Source of the DNA: a virus
Length of the DNA stretch: 22,810 nucleotides
Virus record (IMG/VR): IMGVR_UViG_3300046533_000146
Location: 1-22,810 of that record
Direction: 5' to 3' (one strand)
Part shown: in pieces, positions 1-5,880 of the stretch
Position numbering within the stretch: the stretch's first letter is position 1
How the letters are laid out: the number at the start of each line of letters is the position of its first letter
The notes under the pieces: model-generated
What the model saw: the letters and a program-made list of their open reading frames with translations, nothing else
What the model was told of the DNA's origin: nothing
Databases searched by the model: none
Position numbers and translations under genes: made by a program

Positions 1-127
1 AGTTCGCCAGTACGACGGTTGATGGCAATGTGGAACACTTCGGCCGCGTCAAACTCTTGGCCACCAATGTTGTATATCCGTCGTCCGTCACGTAACGACA
101 CCGACCATTGACCGGCCATGACCGGGA
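1..127. repeat. Terminal direct repeat, left copy (circular overlap)
   Basis: Bases 1-127 are identical to 22684-22810. The repeat lies inside the portal gene, and the reading frame continues without a break from one window end to the other. This is best explained as the overlap left when an assembler closes a circle (127 is a common maximum k-mer size), not as a biological direct terminal repeat. The unit genome is 22,683 bp. Confidence 0.95.
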
Positions 128-587
128 ACATTTGCGTTGGCCATCCGTGCCACGCCGGTTCACCCAACACGCCAACGTGGTTTCCCCATAACGCCAAGTC
201 GCGCAACAACGGTTCTATCCAATCCGAGAACGTCAGACCGGTGGCGCGTGGATCACCAAGTGGATTGTTGACGATGGCCGGTTGTGGTTCCACCAAGGAG
301 TTGTGTGGGTCCGTTTCCTTCACGGCCTCCAACGGCATTTGTGTGACGTACGCCGCGAGTAGCGACAACGAAGCCGACACGGCCGGAACACCAAGCGCGG
401 ATTGTTCGTCAAGGATTACGTCACCGGTCCACACCGTTTGCGTTACGAAGTTCCACCAACTGTCCAACGATTGTTGGCCAAGGAATCCGACCGGGAACGG
501 TGGCGCGCCAAACGGCGTTGGTCCAGGGTATGCACCACCGGCCGTGTCGTTCGGTGGTGTCGGCGCTTGGCGCTTGAACAATGCCAT
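1..587 (-). CDS. Phage portal protein, N-terminal part (gene crosses the circular join)
   Basis: This is the 5' part of the portal gene; the rest lies at 21954-22810. The start is ATG at 587, preceded by GAAGGGACCACCACC and 16 bases after the TerL stop. Reading leftward from 587 and continuing from the other window end gives one uninterrupted frame of 439 codons (438 aa). The N-terminus is Pro/Gly-rich, then comes a helix-rich segment (SALGVPAVSASLSLLAAY, about residues 63-80) and a WGNHVGVLGEP stretch. These are typical of HK97/SPP1-type portals, which form the dodecameric ring through which DNA is packaged and to which the connector binds. Position directly after TerL and before the protease supports the call. 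No frameshift or truncation exists apart from the linear cut. Confidence 0.9.
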   Translation of the reverse strand, partial: MALFKRQAPTPPNDTAGGAYPGPTPFGAPPFPVGFLGQQSLDSWWNFVTQTVWTGDVILDEQSALGVPAVSASLSLLAAYVTQMPLEAVKETDPHNSLVEPQPAIVNNPLGDPRATGLTFSDWIEPLLRDLALWGNHVGVLGEPAWHGWPTQMFPVMAGQWSVSLRDGRRIYNIGGQEFDAAEVFHIAINRRTGE

Positions 588-603
588 GGTGGTGGTCCCT
601 TCG

Positions 604-2070
604 TTAGAACACCGACCACGTAGCCGCGCGCGGTGTTGGCGCACGGACAACGTGTGTGGCCATCACCGCGGCAATCAACGCGTTGATGGGTCCACTTCCG
701 TGCCGTCGTTGAAACTTCCACGCTTGGCCGTGTGCGTTTGGTGAAGCGTTCGCAACATGCGCGGCGAGCATGGCGTCATCACGATGGACCAACCGGCGCG
801 ACACCGCGAGTTCATAGAAGCGATCGCACGCGCGGTTGACATCGGCCGGTTCCAACGCACGACACGCGAGGCCGGAAGCCGCGAGTTCTCCGAGCGTTGC
901 CGCTAACGGCCCTTGGCCGTCGTACACCACTTCCGCGCCAGGATGCCGGTCAAGGAGTCCCGGCACGAACGTGGACACGGCCACCGGCACCGGCCGTCCG
1001 GGTGTCGCGATGAAGTCACGCGCAAGTTCAACGTGTGTCGTTCCATCCGGCAACGCACCGGCAACGACGCACACCGCGTGTTCCAAGTTTGGTGACGCAT
1101 CCACGGCGAACACCACGCGTGCGTCACTCGGCAACATGGCGTTCGGTTGCGCCAACGATTCCCATAGGCCAGATGGCAACCACGCGCCTAGATGCGTCAC
1201 ACGGATGCACAACCGTTCCGTCAAGAACGCTTCCATGGTGTCTTGGCGCAACTCGGCTTGCACCACGTCATGCGTGATCGTGTGACCAAGCGCGGGATTC
1301 GCTTGCGCCCACGCGCACACATCGGAAGGATCGGCGTTCACATCGGCGGACCACTCAAAGAATCCGAACGATGGATCGTTCGTTGGATCGTTCGCCAACT
1401 CCCGGCCACGGTCCACCCATCCGTTCAACAACACGGATTGGTTGTCACCGGCGTTGGAGAACGACCACGCTTGACTATTCGGCTTCGCGCTCCGCGTCTT
1501 GTCGGCCGCGGTCCACACGGTGGTGTCGTGTTGCTCGCGTGCTTCGTCCAACAACACCAAGTCCGACGACAAGCCGCGCAAGCCTTGGTTACTGGCCATC
1601 ACCAACCACCGCGCACCGTTCAACAACGCGAGTTGTTCGGAACCGTTACTACGGCGCACCGTGCGGATGTGATCCGACAACGCGAACGTGGATTCGGCAA
1701 TGTTCACACCGGATGTCCACGCTTCCATTGCGATCTTCAAGTTTTGCGCTAACGACATCACCAACAACTCACGAAGCCGGTACATGCCGAACAACGCACG
1801 CAACGCCATAACCGTGGTCTTGCCGTTCTGCCGCGCCACCAACACAACGATGGTCCGGTAACGGAAGTTCGGCCGCGTGTGCTCGCGATCGTTCCACGGT
1901 TCCTTCAACTCCATGGCGGCTTGAAACAACCACGCTTGCCACGGCATCAACGGCCAACCGGCAATGTCGGCAAAGTCCGCTACTTCTTCACCAAGTGAGT
2001 AAGGGTAAATGCGCGGCGTAAACAAGCGTGGTGTTGCATAACCAACCGGCAACGGCACGGTTGCAACCAA
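604..2070 (-). CDS. terL: Terminase large subunit (TerL)
   Basis: 488 aa. TerL is the ATP-driven packaging motor and the nuclease that cuts concatemers. The N-terminal ATPase shows a Walker A (VARQNGKT, about 78-85), Walker B (DLVLLDEA, 170-177) and a coupling-type segment (SFSNAGDNQS, about 203-212). The C-terminal RNase H-like nuclease shows acidic residues in VFAVDASP (D324) and VYDGQG (D384). At the place where a third catalytic Asp is usually found near the C-terminus, the sequence reads GPINALIAAVMA, with Asn rather than Asp. The start is TTG at 2070, chosen because an AAGAAGGGACC site lies at the right distance and no ATG is available there. The stop TAA at 604 is followed by the stereotyped spacer and the portal start. 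The HNH nuclease gene lies just upstream. Confidence 0.95.
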   Translation of the reverse strand: MVATVPLPVGYATPRLFTPRIYPYSLGEEVADFADIAGWPLMPWQAWLFQAAMELKEPWNDREHTRPNFRYRTIVVLVARQNGKTTVMALRALFGMYRLRELLVMSLAQNLKIAMEAWTSGVNIAESTFALSDHIRTVRRSNGSEQLALLNGARWLVMASNQGLRGLSSDLVLLDEAREQHDTTVWTAADKTRSAKPNSQAWSFSNAGDNQSVLLNGWVDRGRELANDPTNDPSFGFFEWSADVNADPSDVCAWAQANPALGHTITHDVVQAELRQDTMEAFLTERLCIRVTHLGAWLPSGLWESLAQPNAMLPSDARVVFAVDASPNLEHAVCVVAGALPDGTTHVELARDFIATPGRPVPVAVSTFVPGLLDRHPGAEVVYDGQGPLAATLGELAASGLACRALEPADVNRACDRFYELAVSRRLVHRDDAMLAAHVANASPNAHGQAWKFQRRHGSGPINALIAAVMATHVVRAPTPRAATWSVF

Positions 2071-2074
2071 TGGT

Positions 2075-2083
2075 GGTCCCTTC
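2075..2083 (-). promoter_or_regulatory. GAAGGGACC ribosome-binding site selecting the TTG start of TerL
   Basis: On the minus strand this reads GAAGGGACC, followed by ACCA and then TTG. It is one of 12 leftward copies of the same motif placed before start codons. Here it decides for TTG at 2070. Other leftward copies on the plus-strand numbering are 594-602, 3058-3066, 5887-5895, 7565-7573, 9161-9169, 11199-11207 (AAAGGGACC), 14352-14360, 14957-14965, 19091-19099, 19887-19895 and 21299-21307. Confidence 0.8.
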
Positions 2084-2094
2084 TTGACTTGCTA

Positions 2095-2451
2095 TTACCA
2101 AATACGTGAAGGATTCGGCCGGTCGGCTGTACCACTCGGTCCAAGAGAGAGATTGGCAGGGACGGTGGTAGTCAACGGCAATCGGCCACCAAAAATGCGC
2201 CGGTTGTTTTCGCCAATGCGCGCGTCGTGATGCGCGTGTTTGCGCGTGTCGCGTTTTGCCAAGTTGCAGTCACGGCACAACACTTGTACGCCATCGACAA
2301 CCGACCGGTCACGTACGTGGTCAAGTTGCAAGTTCTTGGTACTGCCGCATCGTTCGCAACGCGGATGGATGGTGCGAGCATGGCGCGATGCGCGTTGCCA
2401 TTCGGCGTTATGCAAGTCCGGCCGTCGCGCGCGTGTGCTCACGCGTGCCAT
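2095..2451 (-). CDS. HNH endonuclease next to terminase
   Basis: 118 aa, basic. It shows the HNH/zinc architecture: CERCGSTKNLQLDHV (CxxC followed by the catalytic His in LDH) and LCRDCNLAKRD (second CxxC with the Asn). HNH proteins beside terL are known in cos phages, where they cooperate with the terminase in cleaving packaging substrates (HK97 gp74 type). A packaging role is therefore likely here, though a free-standing homing nuclease cannot be excluded. The ATG at 2451 lies inside the end of the upstream HTH gene (44-base overlap). A GTG nine bases downstream is an alternative start. No Shine-Dalgarno site is obvious, so translational coupling is likely. The C-terminal 35 residues are Pro/Gly-rich and carry no recognised motif. 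Confidence 0.88.
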   Translation of the reverse strand: MARVSTRARRPDLHNAEWQRASRHARTIHPRCERCGSTKNLQLDHVRDRSVVDGVQVLCRDCNLAKRDTRKHAHHDARIGENNRRIFGGRLPLTTTVPANLSLGPSGTADRPNPSRIW

Positions 2452-2863
2452 CGTCTAACCGAACGTGTGCGTTAGCAAGCGCAAGCGCGAGTGTTGGCAA
2501 GTGTGACGTTATGGTTAGCGCGGGAATGTTGTGTGGCTTGTCGTCACGTCCAACGTGTGCCGTCCACGTTCCGTCGTCATGTTCGGCAATGCACGCGGTG
2601 AAGTCATCCACGGTGGCGTGGTCGATCTTCCACGCTAGGTCTTGCAACACCGTGACGTGTTCCCGGTAGTTCAAGCGTGTGCGATATGCGAACACCACCG
2701 CGAGTGATTCGCCGTACGTGAACAATCCGAACTTGCCGAACTTCGTTGTTGCGCGCATCCGGTACAACTGTTTTCGTGAGAGGCCGGTGGCTTCTTGCAG
2801 GTCTTGGTATCGGTAACGACTTCCGTGGACCACGCGCCAGTCCAACACTTGTTGTGCGTTCAT
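2408..2863 (-). CDS. HTH DNA-binding protein; candidate TerS substitute or regulator
   Basis: 151 aa. Residues about 17-45 (YRYQDLQEATGLSRKQLYRM and following) look like a helix-turn-helix of the MerR/excisionase sort, with the basic recognition helix SRKQLYRMR. The C-terminal half contains a TACIAEHDDGTWTAHVGR segment followed by a helix TLALALANAHVRL. This vaguely resembles the HicB-like RNase H-type fold, but I cannot confirm it. The ATG at 2863 overlaps the stop of the preceding small gene as ATGA. The gene sits immediately before the HNH and TerL genes, where a small terminase is usually found, and no other TerS candidate exists. DNA binding is well supported by the motif; the packaging role is inferred from position only. 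Confidence 0.7.
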   Translation of the reverse strand: MNAQQVLDWRVVHGSRYRYQDLQEATGLSRKQLYRMRATTKFGKFGLFTYGESLAVVFAYRTRLNYREHVTVLQDLAWKIDHATVDDFTACIAEHDDGTWTAHVGRDDKPHNIPALTITSHLPTLALALANAHVRLDDGTREHTRATAGLA

Positions 2864-3051
2864 CGTGGTGCCACATGCGCGAGTGACACGCGGTCCGCGA
2901 GTTCTGACGCCACGGCCAAGTCATGGTGAAGCATGGCCTTTGGATCACCCGGCTTGACTTGTGACACGCGCTTGTGGTCCGCGATCCACTCCAACGCCAC
3001 ACGCACGAACACACGTTGTTCATCCGGTGTGAGTTCCACGTTGATGGTCAT
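2860..3051 (-). CDS. Small conserved-looking hypothetical protein
   Basis: 63 aa, starting MTINVELTPDEQRVFVRVAL. The ATG at 3051 was chosen because a GAAGGGACC site (3058-3066) lies just upstream. Extending the frame further upstream would run into the foreign cassette. The protein looks like one helical bundle with no Cys and no membrane segment. Its stop overlaps the HTH gene start as ATGA, so the two are co-translated. No function can be assigned. Confidence 0.75.
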   Translation of the reverse strand: MTINVELTPDEQRVFVRVALEWIADHKRVSQVKPGDPKAMLHHDLAVASELADRVSLAHVAPR

Positions 3052-3071
3052 GGCTTTGGTCCCTTCATTGT

Positions 3072-3116
3072 CTACCGATTCGGTTGGGAATCCTCGAATC
3101 TGTAATACGGGGTCAT
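3072..3116 (-). pseudogene. 14-codon stub at the cassette edge
   Basis: An ATG inside the left copy of the 27-bp direct repeat overlaps the stop of the 140-aa gene (TAGATGA) and runs only 14 codons (MTPYYRFEDSQPNR) to a TAG. It has the same upstream AGAAAGG Shine-Dalgarno as the 140-aa gene. It is most simply the decapitated start of a gene that followed in the donor and was cut at the recombination point, or a chance peptide. Confidence 0.3.
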
Positions 3117-3139
3117 CTATTCGCCTTTCTTGGGGGGAC
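3113..3139. repeat. 27-bp direct repeat, left copy
   Basis: Identical to 3536-3562. On the minus strand it encodes PPKKGE-stop at the end of the 140-aa gene, then provides ATGA of the next reading frame. The C-rich stretch and AAGAAAGG make it both a coding tail and a Shine-Dalgarno. Confidence 0.95.
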
Positions 3140-3539
3140 TCGACACCCACACTGGCTCTCCGTCGATCAGAGGATTGTCATGGGTGCCCGTGACGTGAAG
3201 GTCGCGAAGTTTCCGGTCCGCCATCCGCCAGTAGATCGTCGCCGCAACCGCGTCGAGCAACGCAGCAGCCGCAGCTTGAACCTCCGGGGCGCTTTCGCCG
3301 ATCTCGCAATCTTCGCCCGTCTCACCGTTCTCCGAAGCCCACTCGCTGATCCACTCCAAGAGTCGATCAACTTGTGGCAAGTGGTAGCGCGGGGTGTGCA
3401 CCGACCACTCCTCGATCGTGAACGCGAGCGGCTCGTCCTCGTCGGCGTCGGTCAGGTATTCCTCGACAATCTCCGAGGGGTCGAAGCGCATCCATTCGGC
3501 GTCGGGTAGTCCATAGAGATGGTCCCGGTTCTCGCTCAT
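3117..3539 (-). CDS. Hypothetical actinophage-type acidic protein, recently acquired
   Basis: 140 aa, strongly acidic, starting MSENRDHLYGLPDAEWMRFDP. I recognise the general LPDAEWMRFDPSE.. / IEEWSVH type from hypothetical proteins of actinobacteriophages, but its function is unknown. It has no membrane segment or catalytic motif. The ATG at 3539 is preceded by a canonical AAGAAAGG, unlike the GAAGGGACC sites used elsewhere. Codon choice differs sharply from the neighbours: GAG, CTC/CTG, GAC and GCT are common here, whereas the rest of the genome prefers GAA and TTG. The gene is bounded by two 27-bp direct repeats (3113-3139 and 3536-3562). Together these features indicate acquisition of a single-gene cassette from another phage. 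Confidence 0.85.
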   Translation of the reverse strand: MSENRDHLYGLPDAEWMRFDPSEIVEEYLTDADEDEPLAFTIEEWSVHTPRYHLPQVDRLLEWISEWASENGETGEDCEIGESAPEVQAAAAALLDAVAATIYWRMADRKLRDLHVTGTHDNPLIDGEPVWVSSPPKKGE

Positions 3540-3562
3540 CTATTCGCCTTTCTTGGGGGGAC
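3536..3562. repeat. 27-bp direct repeat, right copy
   Basis: Identical to 3113-3139 and exactly 423 bp (one gene length) away. It contains the start codon and Shine-Dalgarno of the 140-aa gene. The PPKKGE-stop tail is also present here, but the upstream frame is closed by a TGA at 3570-3572, so no gene ends in it. This looks like a recombination footprint. Confidence 0.95.
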
Positions 3563-3569
3563 GAGCTTT

Positions 3570-3701
3570 TCAACGTTGATGCATGGCCGTTGGTGTGCAA
3601 TCCTTCGGTGTCGGTTGGTGGTGGTTGTGCGTGGTCACTCCTTGGTCGGCTTCGCCACGTTGCAACACACACGTTGCGCCACCATCAACCGGCGTTGTCA
3701 T
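3570..3701 (-). CDS. Small hypothetical protein (43 aa)
   Basis: The ATG at 3701 overlaps the stop of the VRR-NUC gene as ATGA. The frame runs 43 codons to a TGA that lies just before the right copy of the 27-bp repeat. The protein is His/Thr/Pro-rich with no recognised motif. Its codon use matches the resident genome, unlike the cassette beyond it. It may be a complete small gene or a gene whose 3' end was replaced when the cassette arrived. The overlapping start is the main evidence. Confidence 0.5.
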   Translation of the reverse strand: MTTPVDGGATCVLQRGEADQGVTTHNHHQPTPKDCTPTAMHQR

Positions 3702-4057
3702 GTGGCTTGGTCTTCTTCGTGTTGCCAGTCGTACACACCACCGTGTTGTGGTGGTGGTTGCTTCAACCGCGCACGCACGGCCACTTCGTCACACGGACGC
3801 CACACGTACGTTTCAATGTGGCACCGTGCCAAGTCTCCCAACACGCGTTCTTGTACGTGTGTGACACGGCCGGTGTTCGACTTGAGTTCCACCAACATGA
3901 AGTCAGGAACGCGGATCAACGCCAAGTCCGGCCATCCGGGTGTTGTGCGCCGCGAGTCCGTGCATTGGAACACCGACCATCCGCACACATGCGCGAGTTG
4001 CACAACGTACCGGTGCCATTCGCGTTCGTTTTCGTACTGCCACCGCGTCCCGGTCAT
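3698..4057 (-). CDS. VRR-NUC family nuclease
   Basis: 119 aa. The VRR-NUC signature is complete: an N-terminal helix (EREWHRYVVQLAHVCGW), a PD-(D/E)XK core TTPGWPDLALIR (catalytic Asp) and MLVELKSNTGRVTHVQ (E-x-K followed by the conserved Gln). Family members are structure-specific or Holliday-junction-type nucleases, often next to phage helicases. The length is that of the usual stand-alone phage domain. The ATG at 4057 overlaps the preceding small gene as ATGA, and its stop overlaps the next start in the same way. A role in resolving replication or recombination intermediates with the upstream helicase is likely. Confidence 0.9.
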   Translation of the reverse strand: MTGTRWQYENEREWHRYVVQLAHVCGWSVFQCTDSRRTTPGWPDLALIRVPDFMLVELKSNTGRVTHVQERVLGDLARCHIETYVWRPCDEVAVRARLKQPPPQHGGVYDWQHEEDQAT

Positions 4058-4191
4058 GCCATCGGCCTCCGGAGTTGTTCACGGTGCGTGTGCAAGACGA
4101 CGGCTTCGCACGCTAAGACGACAAGGCGACGGATATATATATTCGGTCGGCATGTCGGCTTGTCGGTTGTCGTGACACGGTGCGTGGTCAT
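4054..4191 (-). CDS. Small basic hypothetical protein (45 aa) between helicase and VRR-NUC
   Basis: The frame is linked on both sides by ATGA overlaps: its ATG (4191) overlaps the helicase stop, and its TGA overlaps the VRR-NUC start. The 45-residue product is basic (six Arg in the last 30 residues) with two Cys. It spans an unusually AT-rich tract, which forces the rare codons AAT ATA TAT ATC. The region therefore may serve mainly as a DNA element (see the origin candidate), with the frame kept open for coupling. No homology is recognised. Confidence 0.55.
   Translation of the reverse strand: MTTHRVTTTDKPTCRPNIYIRRLVVLACEAVVLHTHREQLRRPMA
4098..4173. other. Candidate replication origin: AT tract flanked by GTCGG/CGAC half-sites
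   Basis: An 11-bp run of A/T (4133-4143) stands out in a GC-rich genome. To its right GTCGG/GTCGT occurs at 4146, 4154, 4162 and 4169 (steps 8, 8, 7). To its left the inverted form CGAC occurs at 4119 and 4127 (step 8), with a further one at 4098. The phased, inverted arrangement around an easily melted core, directly downstream of a RepA-like helicase gene, resembles iteron-type origins. It is inferred from pattern and context only. Confidence 0.4.
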
Positions 4192-5480
4192 TCGTCTTCA
4201 CCCGGAAGATGCCACATCCACCGGTGCGTTCCGTTGTCGAGTTCTTCGCGGTAAGGCACGATGCCGAGTTCTTCCGCGGCGCGTTGCATGGTGCGTGGCG
4301 TGAGTCCGAACAACTCTTTGCCGGTGGCTTGGATGTCCGTGGCCGGTAGTGGTCCGTCTTCCAACATCGTGGCCACCAAGTCCATGGCCGCGGCCTTCTT
4401 CGTTGGCGCTTGTGCGTATTGCCGTTGTTCCTTCTTGCCGCGCATCATTTGGTCCAACGACACGTCTACCGGTTCCGAGTGGAACACCGCGCGCGCAACG
4501 TCATGCTTCTCGCCGCGGACGATGGAGTATGCGAACGGTTCCGGCTTCTTCGCCAAGTTGTTCTTGACGCACGCCATGATGCGTTTGTCTTCGTCTTCCG
4601 GGTGTTGTGCAACCACGAACGCGTGGCGTGCCGCACCGACGATTGCGATTGAACCACCACCGCGGTACATGGCGTTGGTTTCGCTTGATGTCTTGTTCAA
4701 GTGGCGCAACGCCAACACGGCCGCGCGTGTGTCGTCGGCCATCTGCGACAACGGCGCAAGAACGGTTCGGATGTCCGCGTCCGCGTGTGAGTTCATGCCG
4801 CGGCCACCGGTGTACGCGGCCAGTACGTCCATGACCACCAAACCGGCGTGCAAGTCGCCAACAAGTTCGCGCAACAACGGCACGTCTTCCGGAAGATGCA
4901 CCATACGTTGCCGGTCTTCGTCGTATCCGACCGATTGCACCAACGTGATGTTCTCCAACCGCGCGCCAGCTTCGATTAGGCGCGGCTTGATGGTGTCTCC
5001 TGCGCCATCTTCGGCCGACAAGACGACAACGTGTTGTGGTTCCCGCGCTTGTATCGGTGCGTCTTCGTTTGGGAATCGGAGGCCGTTCGACACGCACGCG
5101 GCGAACGTCAACGCCAACGTGGACTTGCCGAGTGATGGATCACCGTCCAACACGGCCAACTTGCCGTAGGCCATCCACGGATGCCACAACCATTCCACCG
5201 GTCGCATAGCAACTTCTCCCATGTTGACCGTACGCAACAACGCTTCTTCGTCTTCGTCTTCGTGTTTGCGTTTGCGCGCGCGGTTGCCGTTGTTGTACGT
5301 GGCCACATCCGGTGTGTCTTCGTACGGTGGTGGCGCGTCGTCCACGAAGTGTTCCGGTGGTGGGTCGATTCCTTCGCGCTGCAACCGGTGGTGTTCTTCG
5401 GACGCCATCGCGCCGTGTTCCATCGGTGGAAGTGGTGCCGGTCGGAACGGCCGTAAATGTGGTTGACGTTCATCCGCCAT
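4188..5480 (-). CDS. RepA-like AAA ATPase / replicative helicase
   Basis: 430 aa. A RecA-fold ATPase of the RepA/AAA_25 type. The Walker A is DGDPSLGKST (about 112-121), with hydrophobic Walker B LVVMD (214-218). LSAEDGAGDT (154-163) fits the family's conserved region after the first core strands. RHLNK (259-263) matches the sensor-like motif of hexameric DnaB/RepA helicases. The first about 90 residues are Pro/acidic and probably unstructured. The C-terminal about 70 residues (GPLPATDIQATGKELFGLTPRTMQRAAEELGI) form a winged-helix-like DNA-binding domain. The start ATG at 5480 has AAGGAAAG upstream. It probably unwinds DNA at the phage origin using host polymerase, since no polymerase or primase is encoded. 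Its stop overlaps the next gene. Confidence 0.88.
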   Translation of the reverse strand: MADERQPHLRPFRPAPLPPMEHGAMASEEHHRLQREGIDPPPEHFVDDAPPPYEDTPDVATYNNGNRARKRKHEDEDEEALLRTVNMGEVAMRPVEWLWHPWMAYGKLAVLDGDPSLGKSTLALTFAACVSNGLRFPNEDAPIQAREPQHVVVLSAEDGAGDTIKPRLIEAGARLENITLVQSVGYDEDRQRMVHLPEDVPLLRELVGDLHAGLVVMDVLAAYTGGRGMNSHADADIRTVLAPLSQMADDTRAAVLALRHLNKTSSETNAMYRGGGSIAIVGAARHAFVVAQHPEDEDKRIMACVKNNLAKKPEPFAYSIVRGEKHDVARAVFHSEPVDVSLDQMMRGKKEQRQYAQAPTKKAAAMDLVATMLEDGPLPATDIQATGKELFGLTPRTMQRAAEELGIVPYREELDNGTHRWMWHLPGEDE

Positions 5481-5604
5481 CGTGCTTTCCTTGGTGTTGT
5501 CCTATGGGACACGTTCCGGTTGGCGTTGTGGTTGGCGCACACCGATTCGGCAACACGTTTGCTTGCGGTCCACGGTGGTGTCCGAGTGGCACCACCGTTC
5601 CGCG
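5481..5604. other. Short intergenic region upstream of the helicase gene
   Basis: 124 bp between the stop of the 91-aa gene and the helicase start. One minus-strand frame is open through it (ending TAG at 5502, with several Cys, Arg and Gln codons), but it has no credible start outside the preceding gene. It carries the AAGGAAAG site of the helicase. No clear promoter or hairpin was identified. Confidence 0.5.
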
Positions 5605-5880
5605 TTATGCGGCCGGTACTCCGTCGTCCACCGGCTTGCGGACGTACACCATTCCGTTGCGTGCGTGCGCTTCCAATCCGTACGTCTTCCGCAACGTCGT
5701 GGCGCGTGAGTACGCTTGATTGTCACTCCCGCATTGGAGTTCGTACCACTCGCCCGCGTTGGCGTTCACTTCCGCGATCAACGCGTCATACGGCGACGTA
5801 CGGCCAACGCCATTGCCACCGGCGCGCGCCGGTGCCGGTAGTGCTTCCGTCCGTGTGAACGTGAACGGTTCGCGTGCCAT
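5605..5880 (-). CDS. Small hypothetical early protein (91 aa)
   Basis: Starts MAREPFTFTRTEALPAPARA. The ATG at 5880 overlaps the RDF stop as TAATG and has GAAGGGACC (5887-5895) upstream, which rules out the longer upstream extension of this frame. The C-terminal half (WYELQCGSDNQAYSRATTLRKTYGLEAHARNGMVYVRK) looks like a compact alpha/beta domain of a kind often seen in actinophage early regions, without known function. It lies between the directionality factor and the helicase. Confidence 0.8.
   Translation of the reverse strand: MAREPFTFTRTEALPAPARAGGNGVGRTSPYDALIAEVNANAGEWYELQCGSDNQAYSRATTLRKTYGLEAHARNGMVYVRKPVDDGVPAA

Noticed and set aside
1-127. Biological direct terminal repeat
   Set aside because: The repeat is exactly 127 bp, a usual assembler k-mer, and lies within the portal gene, which reads through the join; circular closure explains it fully.
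118-744. Plus-strand open frame of 208 codons
   Set aside because: It is antisense to the portal and TerL genes, has no ribosome-binding site and a shuffled-looking composition.
4261-5169. Plus-strand open frame of 302 codons
   Set aside because: Antisense shadow of the helicase/ATPase gene.
5502-5604. Cys/Arg/Gln-rich minus-strand frame upstream of the helicase
   Set aside because: It has plausible codons but no start codon outside the preceding gene; left as intergenic.
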